19,512 bases of DNA from Deltaproteobacteria bacterium (GCA_025357175.1 JANXPS010000172.1:1-19512), one strand, 5' to 3'; numbered from the stretch's first letter, positions 1 to 8,003 are shown. The notes: generated by a model not told the origin, from the letters alone. Made by a program: numbers and translations.

Positions 1-170
1 AAGGCGTTACCACTTAACACCACACTGCCTGGTGCTGTGGAGAGGTCGTAAGAAGCTCCGTTAAAGTTGCTTCCCGACGCGCCGGATTTCTGCAAGTGCT
101 CGATCATCTTAGGTCCCCACTGCGATCCAGTCAAATGAATATGGCGGCAGTTATCTTTTGAAAATTTCAC
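1..170 (-). CDS. Possible edge-truncated open frame, unrecognised
   Basis: A minus-strand frame stays open from the left edge back into the end of pgsA. A GTG at 168-170 would begin MKFSKDNCRHIHLTGSQWG, and an in-frame ATG lies at 105-107. No family is recognised; the predicted residues become rich in Ser, Gly and Asn. Bases 1-150 are about 53% G+C, clearly lower than the flanking genes. None of the three plus-strand frames is open across this stretch. There is no good Shine-Dalgarno sequence before either start, and about 56 codons without a stop can occur by chance, so this may be plain intergenic DNA. No tRNA, terminator with a T-run, or attachment site could be identified in 1-150. Confidence 0.2.
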   Translation of the reverse strand, partial: MKFSKDNCRHIHLTGSQWGPKMIEHLQKSGASGSNFNGASYDLSTAPGSVVLSGNA

Positions 171-810
171 CGACGAAACGCATGAAATAGTCGATCCCCG
201 ACCAGGCGGTGAGCACCAACCCCGCCATCAGGAACGTCATGCCGAACAGTTGCACGAAATTCGTCGCGGGTAGACCGACCTGGGCGAACGAGGCACCCCA
301 CCCGGCCAACGTCGGATTCCAGAGCTCCCCGAACCACAGGACCGGGTAGTGGAGCGTCAGGGCGCCGACGCCGAGCGTGAGGAGGAACGACTTGGCCTTG
401 CCGAGCGGCGAAGCGGCGATGACCAGCCCCTCGGTCGTGGCGACCCCCCGCAGGGCGGTGACCCCGATTTCACGCGCGACGATGATCGCGACCACCCAGG
501 CGGGCACGCGGCCGGGGGGGATGAGCATCACCATCGCGCAGCATATGAGCAGCTTGTCCGCGAGCGGGTCGAGCAGCTTGCCGAGCGCGGTGACCATTCT
601 GTAATGACGGGCGACCCATCCGTCGAACAGGTCGGTGAATGATGCGACCGCGAAAAGGAGGAAGGCGATGACCGAGCGTTCGGGCGGGATTTCCTTGTCG
701 TCGGGCGTCAGCAGCAGCAGGACGACGACGGGAACGATCATGATGCGGAACAGGGTGAGCAGATTGGCGGCATTCAGCCGGGAGGGACTGCTCGGATGGT
801 TGTTTGCCAT
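151..810 (-). CDS. pgsA: CDP-diacylglycerol--glycerol-3-phosphate 3-phosphatidyltransferase
   Basis: Integral membrane enzyme that makes phosphatidylglycerol-phosphate from CDP-diacylglycerol and glycerol-3-phosphate, the committed step to phosphatidylglycerol and cardiolipin. The 219-residue product carries the complete CDP-alcohol phosphotransferase signature D-x2-D-G-x2-A-R-x8-G-x3-D-x3-D at residues 60-85 (D60, D63, G64, A67, R68, G77, D81, D85). Several hydrophobic segments are visible (about 17-35, 47-60, 86-115, 140-155, 185-203). It is somewhat longer than many PgsA proteins (about 180-200 residues), with extra sequence at about 160-182 before the last membrane segment. The ATG at 808-810 lies 4 bp after the TAG of the upstream transglycosylase gene with no clear Shine-Dalgarno, so translational coupling is likely. 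No alternative phosphatidyltransferase fits better. Confidence 0.93.
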   Translation of the reverse strand: MANNHPSSPSRLNAANLLTLFRIMIVPVVVLLLLTPDDKEIPPERSVIAFLLFAVASFTDLFDGWVARHYRMVTALGKLLDPLADKLLICCAMVMLIPPGRVPAWVVAIIVAREIGVTALRGVATTEGLVIAASPLGKAKSFLLTLGVGALTLHYPVLWFGELWNPTLAGWGASFAQVGLPATNFVQLFGMTFLMAGLVLTAWSGIDYFMRFVGEIFKR

Positions 811-814
811 GCTG

Positions 815-1414
815 CTAATCGGCGAAAGCGTACTGGCGGTAAAGCGACATCACGCGCTTGACGTATCCCCGGGTTTCGGAATAGGGGGGAACCCCGCCGT
901 ATTTGCGAACGGCGCCGGGCCCCGCGTTGTAGGCCGCCACAGTGTTGACGAGGTTGCCCTGGAACAGCGTGAGCAGTTCCTTGATATACAGGATTCCGCC
1001 CTCGATATTTTGGATCGGGTCGAACGGGTCGCTGACCTTGAAACGTTTCGAGGTGAAGGGCATGAGCTGCATGCACCCTTTTGCGCCCTTGTTGGATACC
1101 GCGAGACGGTATCCGTTCGACTCGGCCTTCATGATGGCCTTGACCAGTGCGGGGGGAAGCTTGTTGGCGCGCGAGTAACGGTCGGCGTAATCGTACATCC
1201 AACTGTTTCCGGATGCCGAAGAAACCGATTCCGCACGGGGCTGGGCGGCAGGTGTTTCCTTCGGCCCTTCCTTGACGACGAGTTCCCCGCCTTCGGCCGG
1301 ATGGTTCGTAAAGCAGACCACGCCGTCCTTGTCGAGGGTTCGGTAGATGTCGGCGAGAACAACCGTTGGACAAACAAGGGGTAATATGATTATTAAGACG
1401 CGTAGATAAACCAT
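815..1414 (-). CDS. Secreted SLT-domain lytic transglycosylase
   Basis: Predicted periplasmic muramidase that cleaves peptidoglycan with formation of 1,6-anhydromuramic acid. Residues 1-21 form a signal peptide (hydrophobic stretch, cleavage after VLA before DIY). Residues 22-40 (DIYRTLDKDGVVCFTNHP) resemble the short DUF4124-like segment often found before SLT domains. The SLT domain spans about 85-195: catalytic Glu98 in KAESNG, GCMQLMP at 113-119 (Cys where Leu is usual) and AAYNAGPGAV at 160-169. It ends in TAG at 815-817 and is followed 4 bp later by pgsA, so the two are probably co-transcribed. The ATG at 1412-1414 lies only 6 bp after a good -10 element (separate entry), and no later ATG, GTG or TTG exists before the signal-peptide cleavage site. 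Physiological substrate and partners are unknown. Confidence 0.88.
   Translation of the reverse strand: MVYLRVLIIILPLVCPTVVLADIYRTLDKDGVVCFTNHPAEGGELVVKEGPKETPAAQPRAESVSSASGNSWMYDYADRYSRANKLPPALVKAIMKAESNGYRLAVSNKGAKGCMQLMPFTSKRFKVSDPFDPIQNIEGGILYIKELLTLFQGNLVNTVAAYNAGPGAVRKYGGVPPYSETRGYVKRVMSLYRQYAFAD
1367..1396 (+). promoter_or_regulatory. Weak candidate promoter for nadB
   Basis: On the plus strand TGGACA (1367-1372, 5 of 6 matches to a -35) is followed after 18 bp by TATTAA (1391-1396, 4 of 6 matches to a -10). A transcript would start near 1403 and carry a leader of about 80 nt, overlapping head to head with the start of the divergent transglycosylase gene. The gap upstream of nadB is only 68 bp and shows nothing better. 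The match is modest and could be coincidental. Confidence 0.25.
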
Positions 1415-1420
1415 GTTTCC

Positions 1421-1450
1421 ATTCTAGGTCAATATCTTTTGCCCTGTCAA
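1421..1450 (-). promoter_or_regulatory. Sigma-70-type promoter for the transglycosylase-pgsA pair
   Basis: Read on the minus strand, TTGACA (1450-1445) is followed by an 18-bp spacer and TAGAAT (1426-1421). This is a perfect -35 and a 5-of-6 -10. The predicted start of transcription, about 7 nt downstream, falls at or next to the A of the ATG at 1414, which suggests a leaderless or nearly leaderless mRNA. The element sits in the 68-bp gap between two divergent genes, where a promoter is expected. No transcript data are available, so this is prediction from sequence only. Confidence 0.6.
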
Positions 1451-1482
1451 CGCGCGGGGCGGATGGCGGAGGCTCAAGTCAT

Positions 1483-3093
1483 ATGGAAAGACACGCCAAT
1501 TTCCTGGTAATCGGCAGCGGTATCGCCGGATTGAGTTTCGCCCTCCGGGCGGCCGACAAGGGCACGGTCACGATCATAACCAAGCGGGCCGCCGACGAGT
1601 CCAGCACCAATTACGCGCAGGGCGGCATCGCAACCGTCTGGAGCGGCGAGGACTCCTTCGAGTCGCACATCGAGGACACGCATCTGGCCGGCGCGGGCAT
1701 CTGCCACGAGGACACCGTCGAGCTGGTCGTCCGCAACGCCCCCGATTGCATCCGGGAACTGATCGACTGGGGCGTTCGCTTCTCCCGCGGCAAGGGCGGC
1801 GCGAAGGACTTCGACCTGGGCCGCGAAGGCGGCCACACCCAGAGACGGATCTTCCATGCCAAGGACCTCACCGGCCGCGAGGTGGAACAGGCGCTCCTCG
1901 CCCGCGCCCGCGAGAACAAGAAAATCCGCATCTACGAAAACCACGCCGCCATCAACCTGATCACCCGGCAGAAGATCGAGTCGTTCGACCCGTCGGTCGC
2001 CGACGAGGTGATCGGCATCTACGCGCTCGACCAGGACAGCGGAGCGGTCCATATCTTCACCGCGGACGCCACGATCCTGGCGACCGGGGGCGCGGGCAAG
2101 GTCTACCTCTACACGAGCAATCCCGACATCGCGACCGGCGACGGCATCGCGCTGGCCTGGCGGGCCGGGGCGACGATCTCCGACATGGAGTTCGTCCAGT
2201 TCCACCCCACCTGCCTTTTCCACCCGCACGCCAAGTCGTTCCTGATTTCCGAAGCGGTGCGCGGCGAGGGAGCGACCCTCGTGAACCGGGAAGGCAAGCG
2301 ATTCATGGTCGGGCAGCACCCGATGGCGGAACTTGCGCCGCGCGATATCGTCGCCCGCGCGATCGATACCGAACTCAAGCGGACCGGGGCCGACTGCGTC
2401 TACCTCGACATCACGGCGAAAGGGCCGAAATTCATCAAGGACCGCTTTCCCAACATCTACAAGACCTGCCTCTCCTTCGGCATAGATATGACCAAGACGG
2501 GGCTTCCCGTCGTCCCGGCCGCCCACTACCTTTGCGGCGGGGTCCGGACCAACCTTTGGGGGGAAACCGACGTCCCCCGGCTGTTCGCGATCGGAGAATG
2601 CGCCTGCACGGGGTTGCACGGCGCCAACCGGCTCGCATCGAACTCGCTGCTCGAGGCGCTGGTATTCTCCGACCGCGCTCTGACCCGGGCCGTCGAGGCA
2701 TATAAAGGCAAGTCCCCCAAGAAAATGGCAGTGCCCAAGTGGGATTCGGGAAAAGCGCAGGATTCCGACGAGGCGGTCGTCGTCACCCAGAACTGGGACG
2801 AGTTGCGGCGATTGATGTGGAACTACGTCGGGATCGTGCGTTCGGACAAGCGGCTCTCGAGGGCGCTCGACCGAATCGAGTTGCTGAAGCGGGAGATCGC
2901 GGAATATTACTGGAATTTCAAATTGACGGGCGACCTTCTCGAGCTTCGGAACCTGTGCACGGTCGCCGAGCTGATCGTGCGGTGCGCGATGCAGCGGAAG
3001 GAAAGCCGGGGGCTCCACACCACGATCGACTACCCGCACGCGGACGACGAGAACTGGCGCCGCGACACCACGCTGCGGCGTCGCCGGATCTGA
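1483..3093 (+). CDS. nadB: L-aspartate oxidase (quinolinate synthase B)
   Basis: Cytoplasmic FAD enzyme that oxidises L-aspartate to iminoaspartate, the first step of de novo NAD synthesis. The 536-residue product is full length. The dinucleotide-binding motif GSGIAG is at residues 11-16, ESSTNYAQGGIA at 39-50, and the flavoprotein signature EFVQFHPT at 236-243. Residues H241, R287 (in LAPRDIVARA), H348 (in AAHYLCGG) and R383 (in HGANRLASNSLLEAL) line up with E. coli H244, R290, H351 and R386, which separates NadB from succinate dehydrogenase/fumarate reductase flavoproteins. Start: the ATG at 1483 has GGAGG at 1468-1472, 10 nt upstream. nadA and nadC are not adjacent. It is the only solid plus-strand gene, divergent from the transglycosylase and convergent with the lipoprotein gene, whose stop lies 11 bp past the nadB TGA. 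Confidence 0.97.
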   Translation: MERHANFLVIGSGIAGLSFALRAADKGTVTIITKRAADESSTNYAQGGIATVWSGEDSFESHIEDTHLAGAGICHEDTVELVVRNAPDCIRELIDWGVRFSRGKGGAKDFDLGREGGHTQRRIFHAKDLTGREVEQALLARARENKKIRIYENHAAINLITRQKIESFDPSVADEVIGIYALDQDSGAVHIFTADATILATGGAGKVYLYTSNPDIATGDGIALAWRAGATISDMEFVQFHPTCLFHPHAKSFLISEAVRGEGATLVNREGKRFMVGQHPMAELAPRDIVARAIDTELKRTGADCVYLDITAKGPKFIKDRFPNIYKTCLSFGIDMTKTGLPVVPAAHYLCGGVRTNLWGETDVPRLFAIGECACTGLHGANRLASNSLLEALVFSDRALTRAVEAYKGKSPKKMAVPKWDSGKAQDSDEAVVVTQNWDELRRLMWNYVGIVRSDKRLSRALDRIELLKREIAEYYWNFKLTGDLLELRNLCTVAELIVRCAMQRKESRGLHTTIDYPHADDENWRRDTTLRRRRI

Positions 3094-3104
3094 GGGGCGG
3101 TGCG

Positions 3105-3749
3105 CTAATCCCAGACGAGGACGGCGCGCCCCCGTACGCCTGAGAGGACGAGTTTGAGGCGCGGTTCGCCGGTCCTGCGCGACACGGTCTCGGTCGCTTC
3201 CTTCGGAAACGCCACCTCGTAGCCGCGGGACCATCCTCCCGCATAGGGAAAGAAACGGGCGACCTCCTCGGACTTGAGCGACGTCTTGCGAATGTAGGCC
3301 GGCTGGAAATCCTTTTCGTCGGCGCGAACCAGGCGCAGCGACCAGAGCGTGCCCGGATTCTCGAGATCGTTCCCCTTCTCGTCGGGCGTCGAAAGCGTCA
3401 CGAAGAATCGCGCGTAGCTCCCGGACTCGCCCTTCCATTCGGAAACGACCCGATCCTTGCGAACCGGGTCGAGGTAGTAGATGTTGGCGTATTCCTCGGA
3501 AAACGCGGTGACCCAATCGGACGACAGCCAGGTGGCGCTGAGGATGAAGCGGGTATCGAGGCCGTCCCGGACTTCCTTCGTCCGGGTCAGCGACTCGGTT
3601 GTCCGGTCGTAGCCCGGGGAACCGAGCACTTTTTCGTATAGCGAGGAAACGCGCGTCCCGCATCCCCAAGCGAGCAGGGTCGCGGCGATCGCCACGCCCA
3701 GCAGCCCCGGCCACCGCCCTCCCGTTCCCCACTTCCGGGATTCAGGCAT
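3105..3749 (-). CDS. Hypothetical protein, putative lipoprotein
   Basis: No family is recognised in this 214-residue product. A basic N-terminus is followed by a hydrophobic stretch (about residues 14-29) ending in LLAWGCGT. Cys30 could be the lipidation site, but Trp at -2 is atypical for a lipobox, so a plain signal anchor is also possible. The rest looks like a soluble domain with alternating strands and many charged residues and aromatics (for example FILSATWLSSDW, GYEVAFPKEAT); no catalytic motif is visible. The ATG at 3747-3749 overlaps the pyrE stop (ATGCCTGA, 8 bp), so it is translationally coupled as the last gene of the long minus-strand array. It ends in TAG at 3105-3107, tail to tail with nadB. 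Coupling to pyrE does not by itself give a function. Confidence 0.75.
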   Translation of the reverse strand: MPESRKWGTGGRWPGLLGVAIAATLLAWGCGTRVSSLYEKVLGSPGYDRTTESLTRTKEVRDGLDTRFILSATWLSSDWVTAFSEEYANIYYLDPVRKDRVVSEWKGESGSYARFFVTLSTPDEKGNDLENPGTLWSLRLVRADEKDFQPAYIRKTSLKSEEVARFFPYAGGWSRGYEVAFPKEATETVSRRTGEPRLKLVLSGVRGRAVLVWD

Positions 3750-4296
3750 TTTCGACGTCCTCTTTCAGGAAAAGGGCCTCCAGCTTGTACCCCTTGTCGG
3801 CCAGCGTATCGGCTCCGCCTTCGTTCCGGTCGACCAGGGTGATCACGCGCACCACGTCGAGGCCGGATTCGATCGCGCGATCGATCGCCTTGATCGTGGA
3901 TGCGCCCGTCGTGACCACGTCCTCGACGATTGCGACCTTCATGCCGGGACGCAGGTTCTTGACGCCCTCGATCCACTGCGCCGTGCCGTGCTTCTTGGGC
4001 TCTTTCCGGATGATGAAGGCGGGAATCGGCCGGTCCTGGAGGGCGCTGGTCATGGAAACGGCCGTGACGATCGGATCGGCGCCCAGCGTGATGCCGCCTA
4101 CAGCCTCGACGGGGGCTCCGGCCGCGAGCATCGAGAACAGGAGGCGACCCGTCAGCAGCGCCCCTTCGGCGTCAAGCGTGGACTGCTTGCAGTCGATGTA
4201 GAAATCGGACTCGCGTCCGGACGACAGCGTGACTTTCCGCTTCTCGTAGCTCTTTTCCTTCAGGATGGCGAGAAACCGTTTACGATCGTCGGACAT
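3742..4296 (-). CDS. pyrE: Orotate phosphoribosyltransferase
   Basis: Transfers the phosphoribosyl group of PRPP to orotate to give OMP in de novo pyrimidine synthesis; cytoplasmic, usually dimeric. The 184-residue product has the type I phosphoribosyltransferase loop VAIVEDVVTTGAS at 121-133, the catalytic-loop segment RKEPKKHGT at 97-105 (Lys-rich as in OMP-forming enzymes) and LSSGRESDFYIDCK at 24-37, which matches the orotate-side N-terminal region. Start: the ATG at 4294-4296 gives the family's usual N-terminus, and GGAGG lies 11 nt upstream. The gap to purF is 47 bp, and the next gene overlaps by 8 bp. It is a pyrimidine gene at the end of a purine gene run. Confidence 0.95.
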   Translation of the reverse strand: MSDDRKRFLAILKEKSYEKRKVTLSSGRESDFYIDCKQSTLDAEGALLTGRLLFSMLAAGAPVEAVGGITLGADPIVTAVSMTSALQDRPIPAFIIRKEPKKHGTAQWIEGVKNLRPGMKVAIVEDVVTTGASTIKAIDRAIESGLDVVRVITLVDRNEGGADTLADKGYKLEALFLKEDVENA

Positions 4297-4343
4297 GGCG
4301 AGTGTAACCTCCGTATCGGGAGAGATGATGTGCGTGAAACAGG

Positions 4344-5762
4344 TCAGATGCGGACGGACCCGCGGAAGAGCGGCAACTGTTCTTCGGTCTCGGCCTCTTC
4401 GAGCGGGACGGAATAGGCACCCGAAAAACAGGCGTGACAATGGCCGGCGAGCGATTGCCCCGGAACGCACGCATTCAGCCCTTCCATGCTCAGGTATCCG
4501 AGCGAATCGGAGGTGAGATAGGTGTTGATCTCGTCGAGAGAGTGGGTCGCCGCGATCAGGTCTCGACGCGAAGGGGTATCGATACCGTAGAAACAGGGGT
4601 AGGTCGTCGGGGGTGAACTGATCCGCACGTGAATTTCTTTCGCCCCGGCGGAGCGGATCATCTTGATGATCTTGCGTCCGGTCGTTCCGCGGACGATCGA
4701 GTCGTCGACGACCACGACCCGCTTTCCTTCGACGACCTCGCGAATCGCGTTGAGCTTGATCTTGACGCCGAAATGGCGGATCGACTGCTGCGGTTCGATG
4801 AATGTGCGCCCGACGTAGTGGTTGCGGATCAGCCCCATCTCGAACGGAATTCCGGACTCCTCGGAATATCCGATCGCGGCGGGAACGCCCGAGTCGGGAA
4901 CCGGGATGACGATATCGGCGTCGGCGGGCGCCTCGATGGCTAGACGGTGCCCCATCTTCTTGCGGACGGAGTAGACCGAGGTGCCGCTCATCACGGAGTC
5001 GGGACGGGCGAAATAGATGTACTCGAATACGCAGAAGCGCGGGGGCACGGGAGCAAACGGTTTGATGGAGCGCATGCCCACCCGGTCTATGACGACCATC
5101 TCGCCCGGCTCGACGTCCCGCAGCAGCGTTCCGTCGATCAGGTCGAGGGCGCACGATTCGGAGGCGACGACGTGGCCGCCGCCCTTGATGGTGCCGACCA
5201 CGAGGGGGCGGATGCCTCGGGGATCCCGGACCGCGATCAACTTGTCGGGCATGAGAAAGACCAGCGAATAGGCGCCGCGCACCTGGTTGAGCGCCTCGAC
5301 GATGCGTTCCTCGATCGTCTCGCGCCTCGACAGGGCGATCAGGTGGACGATGACCTCGGTGTCCATCGTCGACTGGAAGATCGACCCGTTGATCTCGAGT
5401 TCGCGTTTGAGCTGCTGGGCGTTGACGAGGTTGCCGTTGTGCGCCACGGCGATCGATCCGCTCTCGAAATCGACCACGAACGGCTGGGCGTTCTTGAGTT
5501 CGGAACTGCCGGTCGTGGAGTAGCGGACGTGACCGATGGCGCAGTCGCCGGGCAGCCGCGCGAGGATATCCTCGGAGAAGATGTCGGCGACCTGCCCCAT
5601 CTCCTTGTGGAACGTGATCACGCAACCGTCGGTGCTCGCGATGCCCGCGCTCTCCTGCCCCCGGTGCTGGAGTGCGTACAGGCCGAGATAAGCCAGGTTG
5701 GCGGCCTCGGGATGACCGAAAACGCCGAATACGCCGCATTCTTCCTTTAGCCCGTCGTACAT
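4344..5762 (-). CDS. purF: Amidophosphoribosyltransferase (Fe-S type)
   Basis: Catalyses the first committed purine step, PRPP plus glutamine to 5-phosphoribosylamine. The 472-residue product has an N-terminal nucleophile glutaminase domain (Cys9 in EECGVFG, exposed by removal of an 8-residue propeptide; RGQESAG at 34-40; HNGNLVN at 108-114). The C-terminal phosphoribosyltransferase domain has VVVVDDSIVRGTTG at about 349-362. Four cysteines, C244 (FCVFEYIYF), C390 (PCFYG), C442 and C445 (HCHACFSG), match the [4Fe-4S] ligands of the B. subtilis-type enzyme, which implies an oxygen-sensitive cluster. The ATG at 5760-5762 follows the purL stop by 9 bp, with GGAG inside the purL end. It is the last purine gene of the purB-purS-purQ-purL-purF run. 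Confidence 0.97.
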   Translation of the reverse strand: MYDGLKEECGVFGVFGHPEAANLAYLGLYALQHRGQESAGIASTDGCVITFHKEMGQVADIFSEDILARLPGDCAIGHVRYSTTGSSELKNAQPFVVDFESGSIAVAHNGNLVNAQQLKRELEINGSIFQSTMDTEVIVHLIALSRRETIEERIVEALNQVRGAYSLVFLMPDKLIAVRDPRGIRPLVVGTIKGGGHVVASESCALDLIDGTLLRDVEPGEMVVIDRVGMRSIKPFAPVPPRFCVFEYIYFARPDSVMSGTSVYSVRKKMGHRLAIEAPADADIVIPVPDSGVPAAIGYSEESGIPFEMGLIRNHYVGRTFIEPQQSIRHFGVKIKLNAIREVVEGKRVVVVDDSIVRGTTGRKIIKMIRSAGAKEIHVRISSPPTTYPCFYGIDTPSRRDLIAATHSLDEINTYLTSDSLGYLSMEGLNACVPGQSLAGHCHACFSGAYSVPLEEAETEEQLPLFRGSVRI

Positions 5763-5771
5763 ATGTGTCGC

Positions 5772-8003
5772 CTACTCCCCGAAGCCCAGCGCGTTTGCGA
5801 ACCCTTCGCTCCAGGCTTTGTACGTCTCCGCTGTGTTGAGGCGGGCGATGTCGGCGACCACGATGGTGTCGCCGCCGACCGTTCCGAGCTGGGATATACC
5901 TATATGATACTCCGACGCGGCCGCAAGCAGTGCGGCGCCGTCGGCCGGCCGGCAGGACACGAGCACCCTCCCCTGGTTTTCGGAGAAGAGCGCGAAATCG
6001 GGCCGCACGCTTTCGGGGAACGGATTCGTGACCGTTGCACCGACGGGACCGTCGGGGCGGGTGATGCAGCATTCGGCCAGCGCGCAGGCAAGCCCCCCCT
6101 CGGCGAGGTCGTGCGCGGAGGCCAGCAGCCGCTTCGAGGCGGCCGACTTGAGGAATGCGCACAGCCGCTTCTCGTGGGCGAGGTCCGCTGCCGGCGGAAC
6201 GCCCGCCACCCTGCCGTGTACCTGCTTGAGGTAAAGCGACCCGCCCAGTTCGACATCGACGCGTTCGGCGCCCAGGAGGAATACCAGGTCGCCTTCGGCG
6301 CGGAACCACGATACGACGCGATCGTCCGCATCTTCGAGCAGACCGACCGTCGCCACCGTGGGCGTCGGGTAGATCCCCTTCCCCATCGTCTCGTTGTAGA
6401 GCGATACGTTTCCGGATACGACGGGAATGGCCAGCGTCTCGCACGCCTTCGAGATTCCTTCGATCGCGGAGCGGAACTGCCACATGATCTCGGGCCGTTC
6501 GGGATTGCCGAAATTGAGGCAATCGGAGAGGCCGATCGGCTCGGCGCCGGAGCAGGCGACGTTGCGCGCGCCTTCGCAGACCGCCAGCATTCCGCCGACG
6601 AACGGATCGAGGTAGCAATAGCGGGGGTTGCAGTCGGAGGAGATCGCCACCGCCTTGCGGGTTCCCTTGATTCGCAGCACGGCGGCGTCGGATCCGGGAG
6701 CCACGAGCGTGTTGGTCCGGATCATGTAGTCGTATTGGCGGTACACCCATTTCTTGTCGGCCATCTCGGGGCAGCTCATGAGCGCCAGCCAGGACTCGGA
6801 CAGGTCGGAGGGCGCGGGAAGAGCCGAAAGATCGAGACGGTTCAGGTCGTCCTGCCAGGCCGGACGCTCGACGGGCCGGTCGTAGATCGGGGCCTCGTCG
6901 GTGACGGCCGCGATCGGCACCTCGGCGACGGTCACGCCGTCCATCAGGAGGCGGGCGATCCCGTCGGCGGTGACCTCGCCGATGACCGCGGCATCGAGGT
7001 CCCACTTGTCGAAAATGTCGAGGACCTCCTGCTCGCGCCCCTTGCGCGCCACGATGATCATCCGTTCCTGGGACTCGGACAGCAGCAGTTCGTAAGGCGT
7101 CATCTCGGTCTCGCGTTGCGGCACCCGGTCGAGATGCATCACGAAACCGGTGCCGGCGCGCGAGGCCATCTCGAATGTCGAGGATGTGAGCCCGGCGGCG
7201 CCCATGTCCTGGATGCCTTCGACGCAATCGGTCTTCATCAGTTCGAGGCACGCCTCGAGAAGCAGTTTTTCGGTGAACGGGTCGCCGACCTGCACCGTCG
7301 GACGCTTCTCTTCGGATTTCTCGTCGAACTCGCCCGAAGCCATCGTCGCGCCGTGGATGCCGTCCCGGCCGGTCTTGGAGCCGACATAGATGATCGGGTT
7401 GCCGATGCCGCTTGCGTATCCCCTGAAAATCCGGTCGTGGCGCACGACGCCCAGCGTGAAGGCGTTGACCAGGATGTTGCCGTCGTAGCATTCGTCGAAG
7501 AACACCTCGCCGCCGACCGTCGGAACGCCGATGCAATTGCCGGAGCCGGCGATGCCGGAGACGACGCCCTCGACCAGGAACGGAGTTCGCGGATGTTCGG
7601 GGCGGCCGAAGCGCAGCGAATTGAGCGACGCGATGGGCCTCGCCCCCATGGTGAACACGTCGCGAAGGATGCCGCCGACGCCCGTCGCCGCGCCCTGGTA
7701 GGGTTCGATGAACGACGGGTGGTTGTGGCTTTCCATCTTGAAGCAGACCGCGAGGTTGTCGCCGATGTCGACGATGCCGGCGTTCTCTCCGGGTCCCTGC
7801 AGGACGCGCGGCCCCTTGGTCGGAAACTTGCGGAGGTGGATCCGGGAGCTCTTGTAGGAGCAGTGCTCGCTCCACATGACGGAGAAGATGCCCAGTTCGG
7901 TGATGTTGGGATCGCGCCCCAGCGTCGCCTGGATCCGGGCGTATTCGTCCGCCGTCAGGCCGTGCTCTTTCGCCACCTCGGGCGTGACGACCACATTCTT
8001 CAT
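5772..8003 (-). CDS. purL: Phosphoribosylformylglycinamidine synthase subunit PurL (small type)
   Basis: ATP-dependent synthetase subunit that converts FGAR to FGAM using ammonia delivered by PurQ. The 743-residue length is that of the small PurL found in Gram-positive bacteria, archaea and many deltaproteobacteria, not the roughly 1,300-residue fused enzyme of E. coli. Conserved segments are MWSEHCSYKSSR (43-54), QGPGENAGIVDIGD (69-82), KMESHNHPSFIEPYQGAATGVG (89-110) and RDVFTMGARPIA (114-125). The ATG at 8001-8003 overlaps the purQ stop as ATGA (4 bp), and the gene ends in TAG at 5772-5774. The PurS and PurQ partners are encoded immediately upstream, giving the complete three-protein FGAM synthase. 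Confidence 0.97.
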   Translation of the reverse strand: MKNVVVTPEVAKEHGLTADEYARIQATLGRDPNITELGIFSVMWSEHCSYKSSRIHLRKFPTKGPRVLQGPGENAGIVDIGDNLAVCFKMESHNHPSFIEPYQGAATGVGGILRDVFTMGARPIASLNSLRFGRPEHPRTPFLVEGVVSGIAGSGNCIGVPTVGGEVFFDECYDGNILVNAFTLGVVRHDRIFRGYASGIGNPIIYVGSKTGRDGIHGATMASGEFDEKSEEKRPTVQVGDPFTEKLLLEACLELMKTDCVEGIQDMGAAGLTSSTFEMASRAGTGFVMHLDRVPQRETEMTPYELLLSESQERMIIVARKGREQEVLDIFDKWDLDAAVIGEVTADGIARLLMDGVTVAEVPIAAVTDEAPIYDRPVERPAWQDDLNRLDLSALPAPSDLSESWLALMSCPEMADKKWVYRQYDYMIRTNTLVAPGSDAAVLRIKGTRKAVAISSDCNPRYCYLDPFVGGMLAVCEGARNVACSGAEPIGLSDCLNFGNPERPEIMWQFRSAIEGISKACETLAIPVVSGNVSLYNETMGKGIYPTPTVATVGLLEDADDRVVSWFRAEGDLVFLLGAERVDVELGGSLYLKQVHGRVAGVPPAADLAHEKRLCAFLKSAASKRLLASAHDLAEGGLACALAECCITRPDGPVGATVTNPFPESVRPDFALFSENQGRVLVSCRPADGAALLAAASEYHIGISQLGTVGGDTIVVADIARLNTAETYKAWSEGFANALGFGE

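Noticed and set aside
18..42. Hairpin-like CCACA...TGTGG downstream of pgsA
   Set aside because: Five base pairs with an 11-nt loop, mismatched interior and no following T-run; no support as a terminator.
3070..3140. Possible terminator between convergent nadB and the lipoprotein gene
   Set aside because: Only a 6-bp GGGGCG/CGCCCC pairing with a loop of about 25 nt and no T-run on either strand; not convincing as an intrinsic terminator.
1474..3732. Minus-strand frame of about 750 codons opposite nadB
   Set aside because: Its translation is Arg/Gly/Asp-rich without motifs, and nadB on the plus strand is full length with all catalytic residues.
3742..7875. Very long minus-strand frame running from within purL through purF into pyrE
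   Set aside because: Only its last 184 codons (pyrE from ATG 4296) are real protein sequence; the rest is an Arg-rich out-of-frame translation of purL and purF. It is not a fusion enzyme.
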